Below are positions 8,216-16,624 of a stretch of DNA of 52,095 nucleotides, one piece after another; position 1 is the stretch's first letter, and every line of letters starts with the position of its first letter. The notes below the pieces were generated by a model. The model searched no databases, was not told the origin of the DNA, and worked only from the letters and a program-made list of their open reading frames with translations. The position numbers and the translations under genes are program-made. This DNA comes from Oceanospirillaceae bacterium (GTDB lineage Bacteria > Pseudomonadota > Gammaproteobacteria > Pseudomonadales > Balneatricaceae): contig JABGSN010000007.1 of the NCBI GenBank assembly GCA_018647765.1, forward strand, positions 1 to 52,095, read 5' to 3'.

Positions 8216-9027
8216 TGAATACCCCAACCGTATTAAAGCGCATCGTGGCGCGCAAAATTGAAGAAATTGCCGAGCGTCAGGTGCACACACCTACGGCTCA
8301 ACTCAAGCAACAAGTGGTAGCGAATACGAGCGGCGTTATGGCACCTAGAGGTTTTGCTAACGCCATGTATGCCAAGACAGAGGCTGGCCAGCCTGCGGTG
8401 ATCGCCGAAGCTAAAAAGGCCTCGCCTAGCAAAGGCGTGATTCGCCAAGACTTTAATCCGGTCGAAATTGCTCAAAGTTATGCCCGTGGTGGTGCGGCGT
8501 GTATGTCGGTATTAACCGATGCCGACTTTTTCCAAGGCCACGAAGACTATCTACAACAGGCCCGCTCGGCATGTGATTTACCGGTGATCCGTAAAGACTT
8601 TATTGTTGATGCCTACCAAGTGTACGAAGCACGCGCCATAGGCGCCGATTGTATCCTCTTGATTGTGGCTTGTTTAGAAGACCAGCAGATGCATGACTTA
8701 GCCCATTTAGCACACGACTTAGGTATGGATGTATTGGTTGAATCCCACGACGCAGCCGAATTGCAGCGCGCACTCCAATTAAGCACGCCTTTGATCGGTA
8801 TTAACAACCGCAATTTACATACCTTTGACCTGACCCTGCAGACAACCTTTGACTTATTAGCTATGATCCCAGAGGATCGAATGGTGATTACCGAAAGTGG
8901 TATTCACCAGCCAAGTGACGTGGCGTTGATGCAAAGCCATACAGTAAACGCCTTTTTAGTGGGTGAATCCTTTATGCGTGCTGCTGACCCTGGTGCCAAG
9001 TTAGCCGAATTGTTCGGCGACTGGTAA
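8215..9027 (+). CDS. trpC: Indole-3-glycerol phosphate synthase
   Basis: Closes the indole ring to give indole-3-glycerol phosphate in tryptophan synthesis. A single (beta/alpha)8 barrel of 270 residues, not fused to TrpF. The substrate-binding [12 protein letters not shown] (63-74), the LRKDF-like VIRKDFIVD and the late TESGIHQ are typical. It shares one base with trpD, a sign of coupled translation. The next gene (9053) has its own strong ribosome binding site and an unrelated function. Confidence 0.96.
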   Translation: MNTPTVLKRIVARKIEEIAERQVHTPTAQLKQQVVANTSGVMAPRGFANAMYAKTEAGQPAVIAEAKKASPSKGVIRQDFNPVEIAQSYARGGAACMSVLTDADFFQGHEDYLQQARSACDLPVIRKDFIVDAYQVYEARAIGADCILLIVACLEDQQMHDLAHLAHDLGMDVLVESHDAAELQRALQLSTPLIGINNRNLHTFDLTLQTTFDLLAMIPEDRMVITESGIHQPSDVALMQSHTVNAFLVGESFMRAADPGAKLAELFGDW

Positions 9028-9052
9028 CTCATACTCGTAGGAGTAAGTAACG

Positions 9053-9601
9053 ATGGACAATACCTTCACTAATGGCTGTACTAAAGCACTGGTGCTGCCC
9101 AAGTCTAACCCCATGGCTAATATTGCAAAGGCAGCCCTTCTGACCGCCACAGTGGCCTTGGTATGGGTGTTAACCACCACAGTCGCGTGGGCTAATGGCA
9201 ACCAAATCATCGGCTCTTGGCTGACGACAGAAGACAAAGCCGTGGTAGAAATCTATCGCGACGGTGACCAATATTTTGGTAAGTTTACCTTTCTTAAAGA
9301 ACCTAACTACGCGGCAGGTCATGAAGCCGGCTTAGATGGTCAAGCCAAAGTGGATCGCAATAATCCAGATGCCAGCCAACACAAGCAACCTATTATTGGT
9401 TTAGTGATGCTTAGTGGCATGAATTACAACGGTGAAAAGAAAGGCAAACACCAATGGAAAGGTGGAAAAATTTATGACCCAGGTAATGGCAAATCCTACA
9501 AGTGCACCATTAACCTCAATGCAGACGGTAGCCTTGATCTGCGAGGCTTTATTGGAATTTCTTTATTTGGTCGCACCCAAGTGTGGCGCCCACAGCAATA
9601 A
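9053..9601 (+). CDS. DUF2147 family exported protein
   Basis: A 182-residue protein with a hydrophobic segment at about 24-45 ending in TTTVAWANG, read as a signal peptide with cleavage after an Ala-x-Ala-like site. The mature part has IIGSWLTTEDKAVVEIY near the start and IYDPGNGKSY ... LRGFIGISLFGRTQVW at the end, the DUF2147 pattern. Its function is unknown; the family is a small beta-rich periplasmic domain. AGGAG 9 bases before 9053 supports this start, although it leaves a 20-residue tail ahead of the signal; an ATG at 9113 is the alternative. Confidence 0.85.
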   Translation: MDNTFTNGCTKALVLPKSNPMANIAKAALLTATVALVWVLTTTVAWANGNQIIGSWLTTEDKAVVEIYRDGDQYFGKFTFLKEPNYAAGHEAGLDGQAKVDRNNPDASQHKQPIIGLVMLSGMNYNGEKKGKHQWKGGKIYDPGNGKSYKCTINLNADGSLDLRGFIGISLFGRTQVWRPQQ

Positions 9602-9620
9602 TTATAGGTAGTAAAAAAAC

Positions 9621-10046
9621 ATGCAAGCACAAATCAGTTGGGCCGGTGGTGTCAGTTTTAAAACAGAGTCTGGCTCAGGTCATACGGTGACCGTAGACGG
9701 GCCACCTGCGTTGGGTGGCGAAAACCTAGGGGCAAGACCGATGGAACTGATGCTCATGGGGTTGGGTGGCTGTACCTCGTTTGACGTGATGACGATTCTT
9801 AAAAAGACCCGCCAAGACGTGACTGATTGCGTTGCCCAACTGAGCGCAGAGCGGGCCGACGCGGTGCCTTCTGTATTTACTAAAATTCACGTTCACTTTG
9901 TGGTTACAGGCCGTAATTTGAAAGAAAAACACGTGGCACGGGCGATTAAATTCTCGGCCGAAGAATATTGCTCAGCGTCCATTATGTTAGAAAAAGCGGG
10001 TGTGGAAATCACCCATGATTACGAACTTGTAGAGTTGGATGCCTAA
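9621..10046 (+). CDS. OsmC-like protein, YhfA type
   Basis: A 141-residue OsmC/Ohr-superfamily protein of the small YhfA branch. The two conserved cysteines are C51 in GLGGCTSFD and C117 in EEYCSAS, which in OsmC/Ohr relatives form a thiol peroxidase site for organic hydroperoxides. The substrate for the YhfA branch is not well established. No signal sequence, so cytoplasmic. It lies 19 bp after the DUF2147 gene and 3 bp before hisC, and is probably co-transcribed with both. Confidence 0.88.
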   Translation: MQAQISWAGGVSFKTESGSGHTVTVDGPPALGGENLGARPMELMLMGLGGCTSFDVMTILKKTRQDVTDCVAQLSAERADAVPSVFTKIHVHFVVTGRNLKEKHVARAIKFSAEEYCSASIMLEKAGVEITHDYELVELDA

Positions 10047-10049
10047 ACG

Positions 10050-11123
10050 GTGACCGACACTAATCTAAACCGGTTTTGGTCGCCCAAAGTACATGAACTA
10101 TCGCCCTACGTGCCCGGTGAACAACCCAAGTTAACCAACTTAGTTAAACTCAATACCAACGAAAACCCGTTTCCGCCATCCCCTAAAGTGTTGGCGGCCA
10201 TGCAGGCCGAGTTAGGTGATTCTTTGCGCCTGTACCCCGACCCTAATGCAACTCAGCTATGTCAGAGTTTGGCTAACTATTATGGATTAGACACCGCTGA
10301 GGTGTTTGTCGGCAACGGTTCTGACGAAGTATTAGCGCATACGTTTCAGGCGTTGTTACAACACGGTAAAGCGCTCATGTTCCCAGATATCAGCTACAGC
10401 TTTTATCCGGTGTATTGTGGGCTCTATGGCATACAACAGCAGCAAGTGCCGTTGGCTGCTGACTTAAGTATTAATGTGGCCGATTATCAGCCACCTAATG
10501 GCGGTATCATTTTACCTAACCCCAATGCGCCTACGGGCGAATTGCTTAGCCTTGCTGATATTCGCCAACTATTGAGTAACAATGTTGATAGTGTGGTGGT
10601 GATTGATGAGGCCTACATCGACTTTGGCGGCCAGTCGGCGGTAGCGTTGGTGCCCGAGTTTGATAATTTGTTAGTCATTCAAACCTTGTCTAAATCGCGT
10701 TCTTTGGCGGGTTTACGAGTCGGTTTTGCCTTAGGTCAAAGCCATTTGATCGAGGCACTGGAGCGGGTTAAAAATAGCTTTAACTCCTATCCCTTAAGCC
10801 GAGAAGCTCAAGCCGGTGCGATTGCCGCAATTGAAGACGAAAGTTACTTTCAGCAGACCCGCCAAAACAATATTGCACAACGCGAAAAACTAGCCGGTGA
10901 ATTGAAAAATCTTGGTTTTAGCATGACCAACTCGCAGGCTAATTTCGTGTTTGTAACCCATGGCACTATGGCTGCTAAGGACATTGCGGCATCACTTAGG
11001 GAGCGCGGCATTATCGTGCGCCACCTCACCAGTAGCCCGCGAATTACTAATCACTTGCGTATTAGTGTGGGTAGTGCCAGTGAGTGTGCAGCCTTGGTGA
11101 GCGCCCTTAAAGAACTAATCTAG
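10050..11123 (+). CDS. hisC: Histidinol-phosphate aminotransferase
   Basis: A PLP-dependent fold-type I aminotransferase that converts imidazole acetol phosphate and glutamate to histidinol phosphate; close relatives also transaminate aromatic keto acids. The residues to look for are present: PNPNAPTG (156-163), DEAY (186-189) and the PLP lysine K215 in [15 protein letters not shown]. It starts with GTG 3 bp after the OsmC-like gene and no other his gene is in the window, so a role in aromatic amino acid synthesis beside trp genes is also possible. Length 357 is normal. Confidence 0.92.
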   Translation: MTDTNLNRFWSPKVHELSPYVPGEQPKLTNLVKLNTNENPFPPSPKVLAAMQAELGDSLRLYPDPNATQLCQSLANYYGLDTAEVFVGNGSDEVLAHTFQALLQHGKALMFPDISYSFYPVYCGLYGIQQQQVPLAADLSINVADYQPPNGGIILPNPNAPTGELLSLADIRQLLSNNVDSVVVIDEAYIDFGGQSAVALVPEFDNLLVIQTLSKSRSLAGLRVGFALGQSHLIEALERVKNSFNSYPLSREAQAGAIAAIEDESYFQQTRQNNIAQREKLAGELKNLGFSMTNSQANFVFVTHGTMAAKDIAASLRERGIIVRHLTSSPRITNHLRISVGSASECAALVSALKELI

Positions 11124-11132
11124 AGCGCGGTA

Positions 11133-11160
11133 TTGGATTGCTTCACTGCGTTCGCAAAGG
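11133..11160. repeat. Short dispersed intergenic repeat, fragment C
   Basis: The segment starting TTGGATTGCTTCACTGCG lies between the convergent hisC and hinT. It shares TTGGATTGCT with 23913-23922 and TCACTGCG...AAAGGC with 23868-23887, so it looks like a piece of the same dispersed element. The TTGC...GCAA ends can form a small hairpin. Confidence 0.45.
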
Positions 11161-11167
11161 CGCGAGC

Positions 11168-11500
11168 CTAAGCGCTAAAGGCTCTCCCACCCATAACGTG
11201 CAAGTGGATGTGATACACCACTTGGCCTCCATCAGGGTTGCAGTTCATTTGCACGCGATATCCACCCTCAGCCACACCGGCTTCCTTAGCCAACTTAGCT
11301 GCGGTTAACATCATCTGGCCCAAAAGGGCCTGATGTTCTGGGTTGGCATCGTTGAGGGTGGCAATGGGCTGCTTGGGAATAATTAGATAATGCACTGGGG
11401 CTTTAGGTGCAATGTCCTTAAAAGCTAATAGCTGATCATCTTCATAAACAATATCAGCTGGGATTTCTCGGCTGATAATTTTATCAAATATAGTACCCAT
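11168..11500 (-). CDS. hinT: HIT-family purine nucleoside phosphoramidase HinT
   Basis: A 110-residue histidine-triad hydrolase that cleaves AMP from phosphoramidates such as lysyl-AMP. The triad H97-x-H99-x-H101 sits in VVYHIHLHVMGG, and the N-terminal IFDKIISREIPADIVYEDD is typical of bacterial HinT. A textbook AAGGAGGT ribosome binding site precedes the ATG. It is the last gene of the dusB-fis-purH-purD run, 12 bp after purD. Confidence 0.93.
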   Translation of the reverse strand: MGTIFDKIISREIPADIVYEDDQLLAFKDIAPKAPVHYLIIPKQPIATLNDANPEHQALLGQMMLTAAKLAKEAGVAEGGYRVQMNCNPDGGQVVYHIHLHVMGGRAFSA

Positions 11501-11512
11501 GGTGACCTCCTT

Positions 11513-12802
11513 TTAGTGCAGTTGCTCACGAGCAATGGCGCGATAAGCAATGTCGCGTCGGCAAAACTTACCTTGCCACTCAATCTTATCAGCTAACTCA
11601 TACGCTTGATGCTGAGCTTGTCCCACAGTCTCACCTAAAGCCACTGCACACAAAACTCGACCACCGTTGGTGACGACCATACCGTCTTCGTTAAGTGCGG
11701 TACCTGCATGGAAGATTTTGGTGTCTTTGTTAAGCTCTTCGGGCAGGCTAATAACGTCACCCTTGGGGTAGGTGTCAGGGTAGCCAGCTGCAGCCAAAAC
11801 AACACCAACGGCTGGGCGGTTATCCCATTGAGCCAAGGTTTGGTCTAATACGCCCATCGCGCCAGCAACACACAACTCGACGATGCTGTTTTTTAAACGC
11901 ATCATAATGGGTTGGGTTTCTGGGTCGCCAAAGCGGCAGTTAAATTCCAGTACTTTGGGGGTGCCGTCGGCGGTCACCATAATGCCCGCGTATAAGAACC
12001 CGGTGTAGATGTAACCGTCGGCCGCCATGCCTTCCACGGTGGGTGTGATAACTTCATCAAGAATACGCTGGTGCATTACATCGTTGACTACAGGCGCGGG
12101 TGAATAAGCGCCCATGCCACCCGTGTTGGGGCCTTGGTCGCCTTCGTCGCGGGCTTTGTGGTCCTGACTAGAGGCCAGAGGCAAAATATTTTTGCCGTCG
12201 GCCATTACAATAAAGCTGGCTTCTTCGCCCACTAAAAACTCTTCAATAACCACGCGGCTACCGGCTTCACCAAAGGCATTACCCGCCAACATATCTTCTA
12301 CTGCAGTACAGGCTTGCGCTACTGTTTCGGCCAAAATAACGCCCTTGCCAGCGGCTAAACCATCGGCTTTTACGACAATAGGTGCGCCTTGAGCTTTGAT
12401 GTATTCCAGTGCGGGTGCAATCTCTGTAAAAGTTTCATAGGCCGCCGTAGGAATGGCGTGACGCTTAAGGAAGTCTTTGGCAAAGGCCTTGGAGCCTTCC
12501 AGTTGTGCAGCCCCTTGGGTGGGCCCAAAGATATCCATGTCGGCGGCGCGAAACACGTCCACTATGCCGACAACTAGCGGCGCTTCTGGACCGACAATGG
12601 TAATGTCTACGGCATTGGCTTTGGCGAAGGCCAATAGGCCTTCGATGTCCATGACGTCTATGGCCACGTTTTTAGTTTTGTTTTCTAAGGCTGTACCCGC
12701 ATTACCCGGTGCTACAAAAATATTGTGGACCGCACGGTTTTTGGAGGCCTGCCATGCAAGGGCGTGTTCACGACCGCCACTGCCAATAATTAATACATTC
12801 AT
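11513..12802 (-). CDS. purD: Phosphoribosylamine-glycine ligase
   Basis: Makes glycinamide ribonucleotide, step two of purine synthesis. The 429-residue ATP-grasp enzyme starts with GSGGREHALAW and contains KADGLAAGKGV, the EEFLVGEEAS lid region, GGMGAYSPAP and the metal-binding LEFNCRFGDPETQ. It is complete. It follows purH after 66 bp, a gap that holds a short dispersed repeat rather than a promoter I can support. Confidence 0.97.
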   Translation of the reverse strand: MNVLIIGSGGREHALAWQASKNRAVHNIFVAPGNAGTALENKTKNVAIDVMDIEGLLAFAKANAVDITIVGPEAPLVVGIVDVFRAADMDIFGPTQGAAQLEGSKAFAKDFLKRHAIPTAAYETFTEIAPALEYIKAQGAPIVVKADGLAAGKGVILAETVAQACTAVEDMLAGNAFGEAGSRVVIEEFLVGEEASFIVMADGKNILPLASSQDHKARDEGDQGPNTGGMGAYSPAPVVNDVMHQRILDEVITPTVEGMAADGYIYTGFLYAGIMVTADGTPKVLEFNCRFGDPETQPIMMRLKNSIVELCVAGAMGVLDQTLAQWDNRPAVGVVLAAAGYPDTYPKGDVISLPEELNKDTKIFHAGTALNEDGMVVTNGGRVLCAVALGETVGQAQHQAYELADKIEWQGKFCRRDIAYRAIAREQLH

Positions 12803-12832
12803 GTTCGATCCTGTTACTTATGTTTGTGGGTT

Positions 12833-12862
12833 GCCACAGGCCTTAGACCTTCGCAATGACGC
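12833..12862 (+). repeat. Short dispersed intergenic repeat, copy A
   Basis: Thirty bases beginning GCCACAGGCCTT match the reverse complement of 23865-23894 at 26 of 30 positions. The copy fills much of the purH-purD gap, so it is carried in the polycistronic mRNA. From memory, GC-rich TTCGCAATGACG-type repeats are common between genes in several bacteria; I could not check this. Confidence 0.6.
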
Positions 12863-12868
12863 GGGATA

Positions 12869-14434
12869 TTAATGACGGAAGTGACGCATGCCGGTAAAGA
12901 TCATGCTGATATTGTGCTCATTAGCAGCGGCAATAATTTCATCGTCGCGCATCGAGCCACCTGGCTGAATAATCGCACTAATACCGGCTGCGGCTGCAGC
13001 ATCAATACCGTCACGGAAGGGGAAGAAGGCATCAGATGCCATCACTGAGCCCTTAACTTCCAAACCTTCATCACTGGCCTTAATGCCCGCAATTTTAGCA
13101 CTGTATACGCGGCTCATTTGGCCAGCGCCTACACCAATAGTCATGCCATCTTTGCAATACACGATGGCGTTAGACTTGACGTACTTGGCTACTTTCCAGG
13201 CAAATTGCAGGTCGTGCATTTCTACTTCGGTGGGCATACGCTCACTAACGATCTTCAGGTCGGCTTCCAACATTTGGCCCAAGTCGCGGTCTTGAACTAA
13301 CAAGCCACCGGTAACGCGTTTGTAATCCAGTTCGGCCGCATGCAAGTGGGGCAAGTCGCCACAGCTTAAAACACGTACATTGGGTTTGCGGGCTAAGGCA
13401 GTCGCAGCAGATGGACTCACGCTTGGGGCAATAATCACTTCCACAAACTGTTGGTCGATAATGCGCTGGGCCGTGGCTGCATCCAGTTCCCGGTTAAACG
13501 CAATAATACCGCCAAAAGCCGAGGTGCTGTCTGTGCTGTAGGCTTTTTCGTAGGCTTCTGTGATGTCTTTACCCATGGCCACACCGCACGGGTTAGCGTG
13601 TTTTACAATTACACAGGCTGGATCTTGGAAGGCTTTTACACACTCTAAAGCCGAGTCTGTATCGGCGATATTGTTAAACGACAAGGCTTTGCCTTGTAAT
13701 TGTAATGAGGTGGCAATGCATGCTTCTTTAGGCTCATGTTCAACGTAAAAGGCCGCATCTTGATGGGGGTTTTCACCGTAGCGCATATCCTGCATTTTGC
13801 TGAACTGGGTGTTAAAGGTGCGCGGGAACTTAGAAGTTTTATCTAGCTGTGAACCTAGGTAGTTGGCAATGGCGCCATCATACTTGGCGGTATGTTCAAA
13901 GGCCTTGCAGGCTAAGTCTGTGCGGGTAGTTTGGCTTAGGCCACCGTTGCTAGTAAGCTCTTCCAAGATGGCTGTGTAGTCGCCAGAATTAACCACAATG
14001 GCAACACTTTTGTTGTTTTTGGCCGCCGAACGAACCATGGTAGGGCCACCAATATCGATGTTCTCAATAGCCATGTCTAAGGTGCAATCATCGCGTTCAA
14101 TGGTGGCTTGAAAGGGGTAAAGGTTGACTACAACGAGGTCAATGGCATCGATACCGTGTGCTTCCATAATGCCTTCATCTTGGCCACGACGGCCCAAAAT
14201 GCCACCGTGAATTTTGGGGTGTAAGGTTTTAACCCGGCCATCCATCATTTCTGGAAAGCCAGTGTAGTCTGAGACTTCTATGGCAGCGACGCCAGCCTCG
14301 GTCAACAGCTTAAACGTACCGCCGGTGGAGAGGATCTCCACACCTTTTGAGGTGAGTTGCTGGGCAAATTCAACAATGCCTCGCTTGTCTGAGACGCTGA
14401 TAAGAGCGCGATTGATGGCTTGATGGTCTGACAT
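12869..14434 (-). CDS. purH: Bifunctional AICAR transformylase / IMP cyclohydrolase
   Basis: Carries out the last two steps of IMP synthesis. The N-terminal MGS-like cyclohydrolase domain (about 1-200) includes [14 protein letters not shown] and [11 protein letters not shown]. The C-terminal transformylase part has the catalytic KHANPCG and the late PGGSMRDDE motif. At 521 residues it is full length. AAGGAAA lies 8 bases before the ATG. It follows fis by 35 bp in the dusB-fis-purH-purD-hinT order known from Pseudomonas. Confidence 0.97.
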   Translation of the reverse strand: MSDHQAINRALISVSDKRGIVEFAQQLTSKGVEILSTGGTFKLLTEAGVAAIEVSDYTGFPEMMDGRVKTLHPKIHGGILGRRGQDEGIMEAHGIDAIDLVVVNLYPFQATIERDDCTLDMAIENIDIGGPTMVRSAAKNNKSVAIVVNSGDYTAILEELTSNGGLSQTTRTDLACKAFEHTAKYDGAIANYLGSQLDKTSKFPRTFNTQFSKMQDMRYGENPHQDAAFYVEHEPKEACIATSLQLQGKALSFNNIADTDSALECVKAFQDPACVIVKHANPCGVAMGKDITEAYEKAYSTDSTSAFGGIIAFNRELDAATAQRIIDQQFVEVIIAPSVSPSAATALARKPNVRVLSCGDLPHLHAAELDYKRVTGGLLVQDRDLGQMLEADLKIVSERMPTEVEMHDLQFAWKVAKYVKSNAIVYCKDGMTIGVGAGQMSRVYSAKIAGIKASDEGLEVKGSVMASDAFFPFRDGIDAAAAAGISAIIQPGGSMRDDEIIAAANEHNISMIFTGMRHFRH

Positions 14435-14469
14435 GTGAATTTCCTTTTAACGGCAGTGAAAATGGCGGG

Positions 14470-14772
14470 TTAAAGTAGGTCGTACTGTTTTAATTTCTTA
14501 CGTAAAGTGCCACGGTTAAGCCCCAGCAGGGTGGCTGCTTTAGACTGATTATCGTGTGTGTGCTGCATAACGCAGGTAAATAAAGGCGCTTCAACTTGTT
14601 GCATAAATAGGTCGTAGAGTTCGGTGGTATGCTGGCCGTCCAGTTCTGCAAAATAAGCGGTGAGGGCCTGTTCTACATTTTGTTTTAAGGTGAGTTCGGT
14701 GTGTTCGCTAGGCGAAGGGGTGATGCTTGTGCTGTTCATTGGTGGGTTATTTGCTTCTACTAACTGAGTCAT
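14470..14772 (-). CDS. fis: DNA-binding protein Fis
   Basis: A 100-residue nucleoid protein that bends DNA and activates rRNA and tRNA promoters. The C-terminal helix-turn-helix (NQSKAATLLGLNRGTLRKKLKQY) is almost the same as E. coli Fis. I use the ATG at 14772, 4 bases after the dusB stop; the longer frame to 14799 would run into dusB. As in other gammaproteobacteria, fis is the second gene of a dusB operon, so it is driven from the promoter at 15830-15858. Confidence 0.95.
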   Translation of the reverse strand: MTQLVEANNPPMNSTSITPSPSEHTELTLKQNVEQALTAYFAELDGQHTTELYDLFMQQVEAPLFTCVMQHTHDNQSKAATLLGLNRGTLRKKLKQYDLL

Positions 14773-14776
14773 AAAA

Positions 14777-15772
14777 TTAAGCCGCCTGCAGACTTGCATG
14801 TTGGAAATGGGCTTTCAAAAATGCGAGTTGTAGTTCTTGGCTGGATAATTGGTTAAAGGCTTTGCGTTGCTCTAAGTCGGGTTTAAGATACCAACCCACG
14901 TGTTTGCGGGCGATACGTGGGCCCATTAGGTCGCCATATAAGGCGTATAACCCCAGCAGATGTTGTTCTAATACCTGCCAAATTTGCGATGGCAAGGGTG
15001 CGTCTAGCTCTGAGCCGTGTTCAAGGTAGTGCAGCACTTGCTCAAACAACCATGGATTGCCTTGCGCTGCACGGCCAAACATCAAACCATCGGCTTGCGT
15101 GTGTGCCAATACCTGAGCTGCATTTTGCACAGTGCAAATGTCACCATTGGCCAATACAGGAATCTCAAGGGCTTGTTTGATGGCCGCAATAGTGTCGTAT
15201 TCAACCTCGCCTTTAAAGCCACAAGCACGCGTGCGCCCATGTACGGCTAATGTTTGAATGCCCGCGTCCTGAGCGATCTTGGCAATGTCTACGCCATTGC
15301 GCTCATCAGCACTCCAGCCGGTACGAATTTTCAAGGTTACGGGCACATCCACCGCTGCCACCACTGCGGTTAAGATGGCTTTAACCAACGCTGGTTCGCG
15401 CAGAAGTGCAGAGCCAGCCGCTTTTTTAAGCACTTTTTTAGCAGGGCAACCCATATTGATATCAATGATTTGCGCACCAAGGTTCACATTAGCTAAGGCC
15501 GCATGGGCCATTTGTGCGGGATCTGAGCCGGCAATTTGTATGCTAATCGGTGTGCTGTCGTCGGTATGGGGAAGGCGTTTTTGAGATTTTTTGGTGTGCC
15601 ACAATGATGTATCTGACGTAACCATTTCTGCAACCGCTAGCCCCGCACCAAGTTGACGGCATAAATGCCGAAATGGACGGTCGGTAATGCCCGCCATAGG
15701 GGCCAGTACCAAGCCGTTGTCGAGCTGGTGTGGGCCAATGGCAAAGCCTTGAATAACGCTAGAGTAATTCAT
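14777..15772 (-). CDS. dusB: tRNA-dihydrouridine synthase B
   Basis: A flavoenzyme that reduces uridine to dihydrouridine in the D-loop of tRNA. The FMN-binding LAPMAGITDRPFR, the catalytic cysteine in INMGCPAKK and the KIRTGW segment are all visible. I choose the ATG at 15772, giving 331 residues and the family start (MNYSSVIQGFAIGPH); an upstream in-frame start at 15847 would begin inside the promoter. It is the first gene of the fis operon. Confidence 0.95.
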   Translation of the reverse strand: MNYSSVIQGFAIGPHQLDNGLVLAPMAGITDRPFRHLCRQLGAGLAVAEMVTSDTSLWHTKKSQKRLPHTDDSTPISIQIAGSDPAQMAHAALANVNLGAQIIDINMGCPAKKVLKKAAGSALLREPALVKAILTAVVAAVDVPVTLKIRTGWSADERNGVDIAKIAQDAGIQTLAVHGRTRACGFKGEVEYDTIAAIKQALEIPVLANGDICTVQNAAQVLAHTQADGLMFGRAAQGNPWLFEQVLHYLEHGSELDAPLPSQIWQVLEQHLLGLYALYGDLMGPRIARKHVGWYLKPDLEQRKAFNQLSSQELQLAFLKAHFQHASLQAA

Positions 15773-15829
15773 TATAGGTTCAAGGGGTGCTTGATAGTCG
15801 CCAGAAGTGAGTCTAAATTCCAGGAGCCT

Positions 15830-15858
15830 ATTGTACGATTTGTACAAAAATTGTTCAA
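15830..15858 (-). promoter_or_regulatory. Promoter of the dusB-fis operon with overlapping palindrome
   Basis: On the minus strand, TTGAAC and TACAAT are separated by exactly 17 bp, close to the sigma-70 consensus. The -35 box overlaps the stop of the upstream gene at 15855. A perfect palindrome, TTGTAC-N5-GTACAA (15831-15847), covers the -10 box and spacer and could be an operator. In E. coli the dusB-fis promoter is growth-rate controlled; the GGCTCC after the -10 here is in keeping with that. Confidence 0.8.
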
Positions 15859-16622
15859 TTGATATGCACTATAACGTTTAAAAAATACTGCCATAGAGCA
15901 AGGATAATAATGGCTAATAAACCTACGCCTAGCCATTGGCGTACCACAAGGGGATTACGCTTGAGCATTTGCCGATGAAATCTCAGGCCTAAGTAGTGGC
16001 CAAGGGCGGTGGGCGCTAATAGTACCAGAGACCATTGCCATTGTAAGTCAACGCCAGCAATGGCAAAGGCAGACATTTTAATCACCACCAGAATAAACCA
16101 CAGCATAAATAAGGTGTCGCGGTAGGACTCGATCGCCATTTTGCGTACCGCAACAGCAACAATGAGGGGCGCGCCAATGAGCGATACACCACTAAAATAA
16201 CCACCCAACACTAATAATAAGCGGTCTACCCACGGTGACTGGCTGCTAATTTCCCACTTGATGACCCAGGTGACGGCGTAAAAACCGGTGATGCCGTAGA
16301 TGATTAATACCATCCATTCATTAGGCAAACTTAGCAGGCCAATAACGCCGGCTAGTTTGGGGACGATCATCCAAGTGAGCGACTCACGTAAAAATTTTAA
16401 ATCAATTTTTTTGAAGCTACGACCCGCAGTGATGCTAGAAAAGATGAGCAAGTGGGTGGCTACAACAGGTAAAAAGAACAGCGGTTGGTCAACCACCATT
16501 AACAACAAGGGCAAAGCCAGTGCCGCACCACCAAAGCCAAGGCCCGCGCGTACAAAACCTGACCATACAAAGATCAAACCAATGGCTACTAACTGAGGGG
16601 TACTAAAGTCCAGAAGGGTCAC
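15855..16622 (-). CDS. TauE/SafE (TSUP) family membrane protein
   Basis: A 255-residue protein with about eight hydrophobic helices. The N-terminal half carries VWSGFVRAGLGFGGAALALPL, the glycine-rich repeat typical of the TSUP family, whose members export or import sulfite, sulfoacetate or similar anions. The substrate cannot be deduced. It starts with GTG 2 bp after the unknown membrane protein at 16625, so the two form an operon and may work together. The last bases overlap the dusB -35 box. Confidence 0.82.
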   Translation of the reverse strand: MTLLDFSTPQLVAIGLIFVWSGFVRAGLGFGGAALALPLLLMVVDQPLFFLPVVATHLLIFSSITAGRSFKKIDLKFLRESLTWMIVPKLAGVIGLLSLPNEWMVLIIYGITGFYAVTWVIKWEISSQSPWVDRLLLVLGGYFSGVSLIGAPLIVAVAVRKMAIESYRDTLFMLWFILVVIKMSAFAIAGVDLQWQWSLVLLAPTALGHYLGLRFHRQMLKRNPLVVRQWLGVGLLAIIILALWQYFLNVIVHIN

Positions 16623-16624
16623 CT

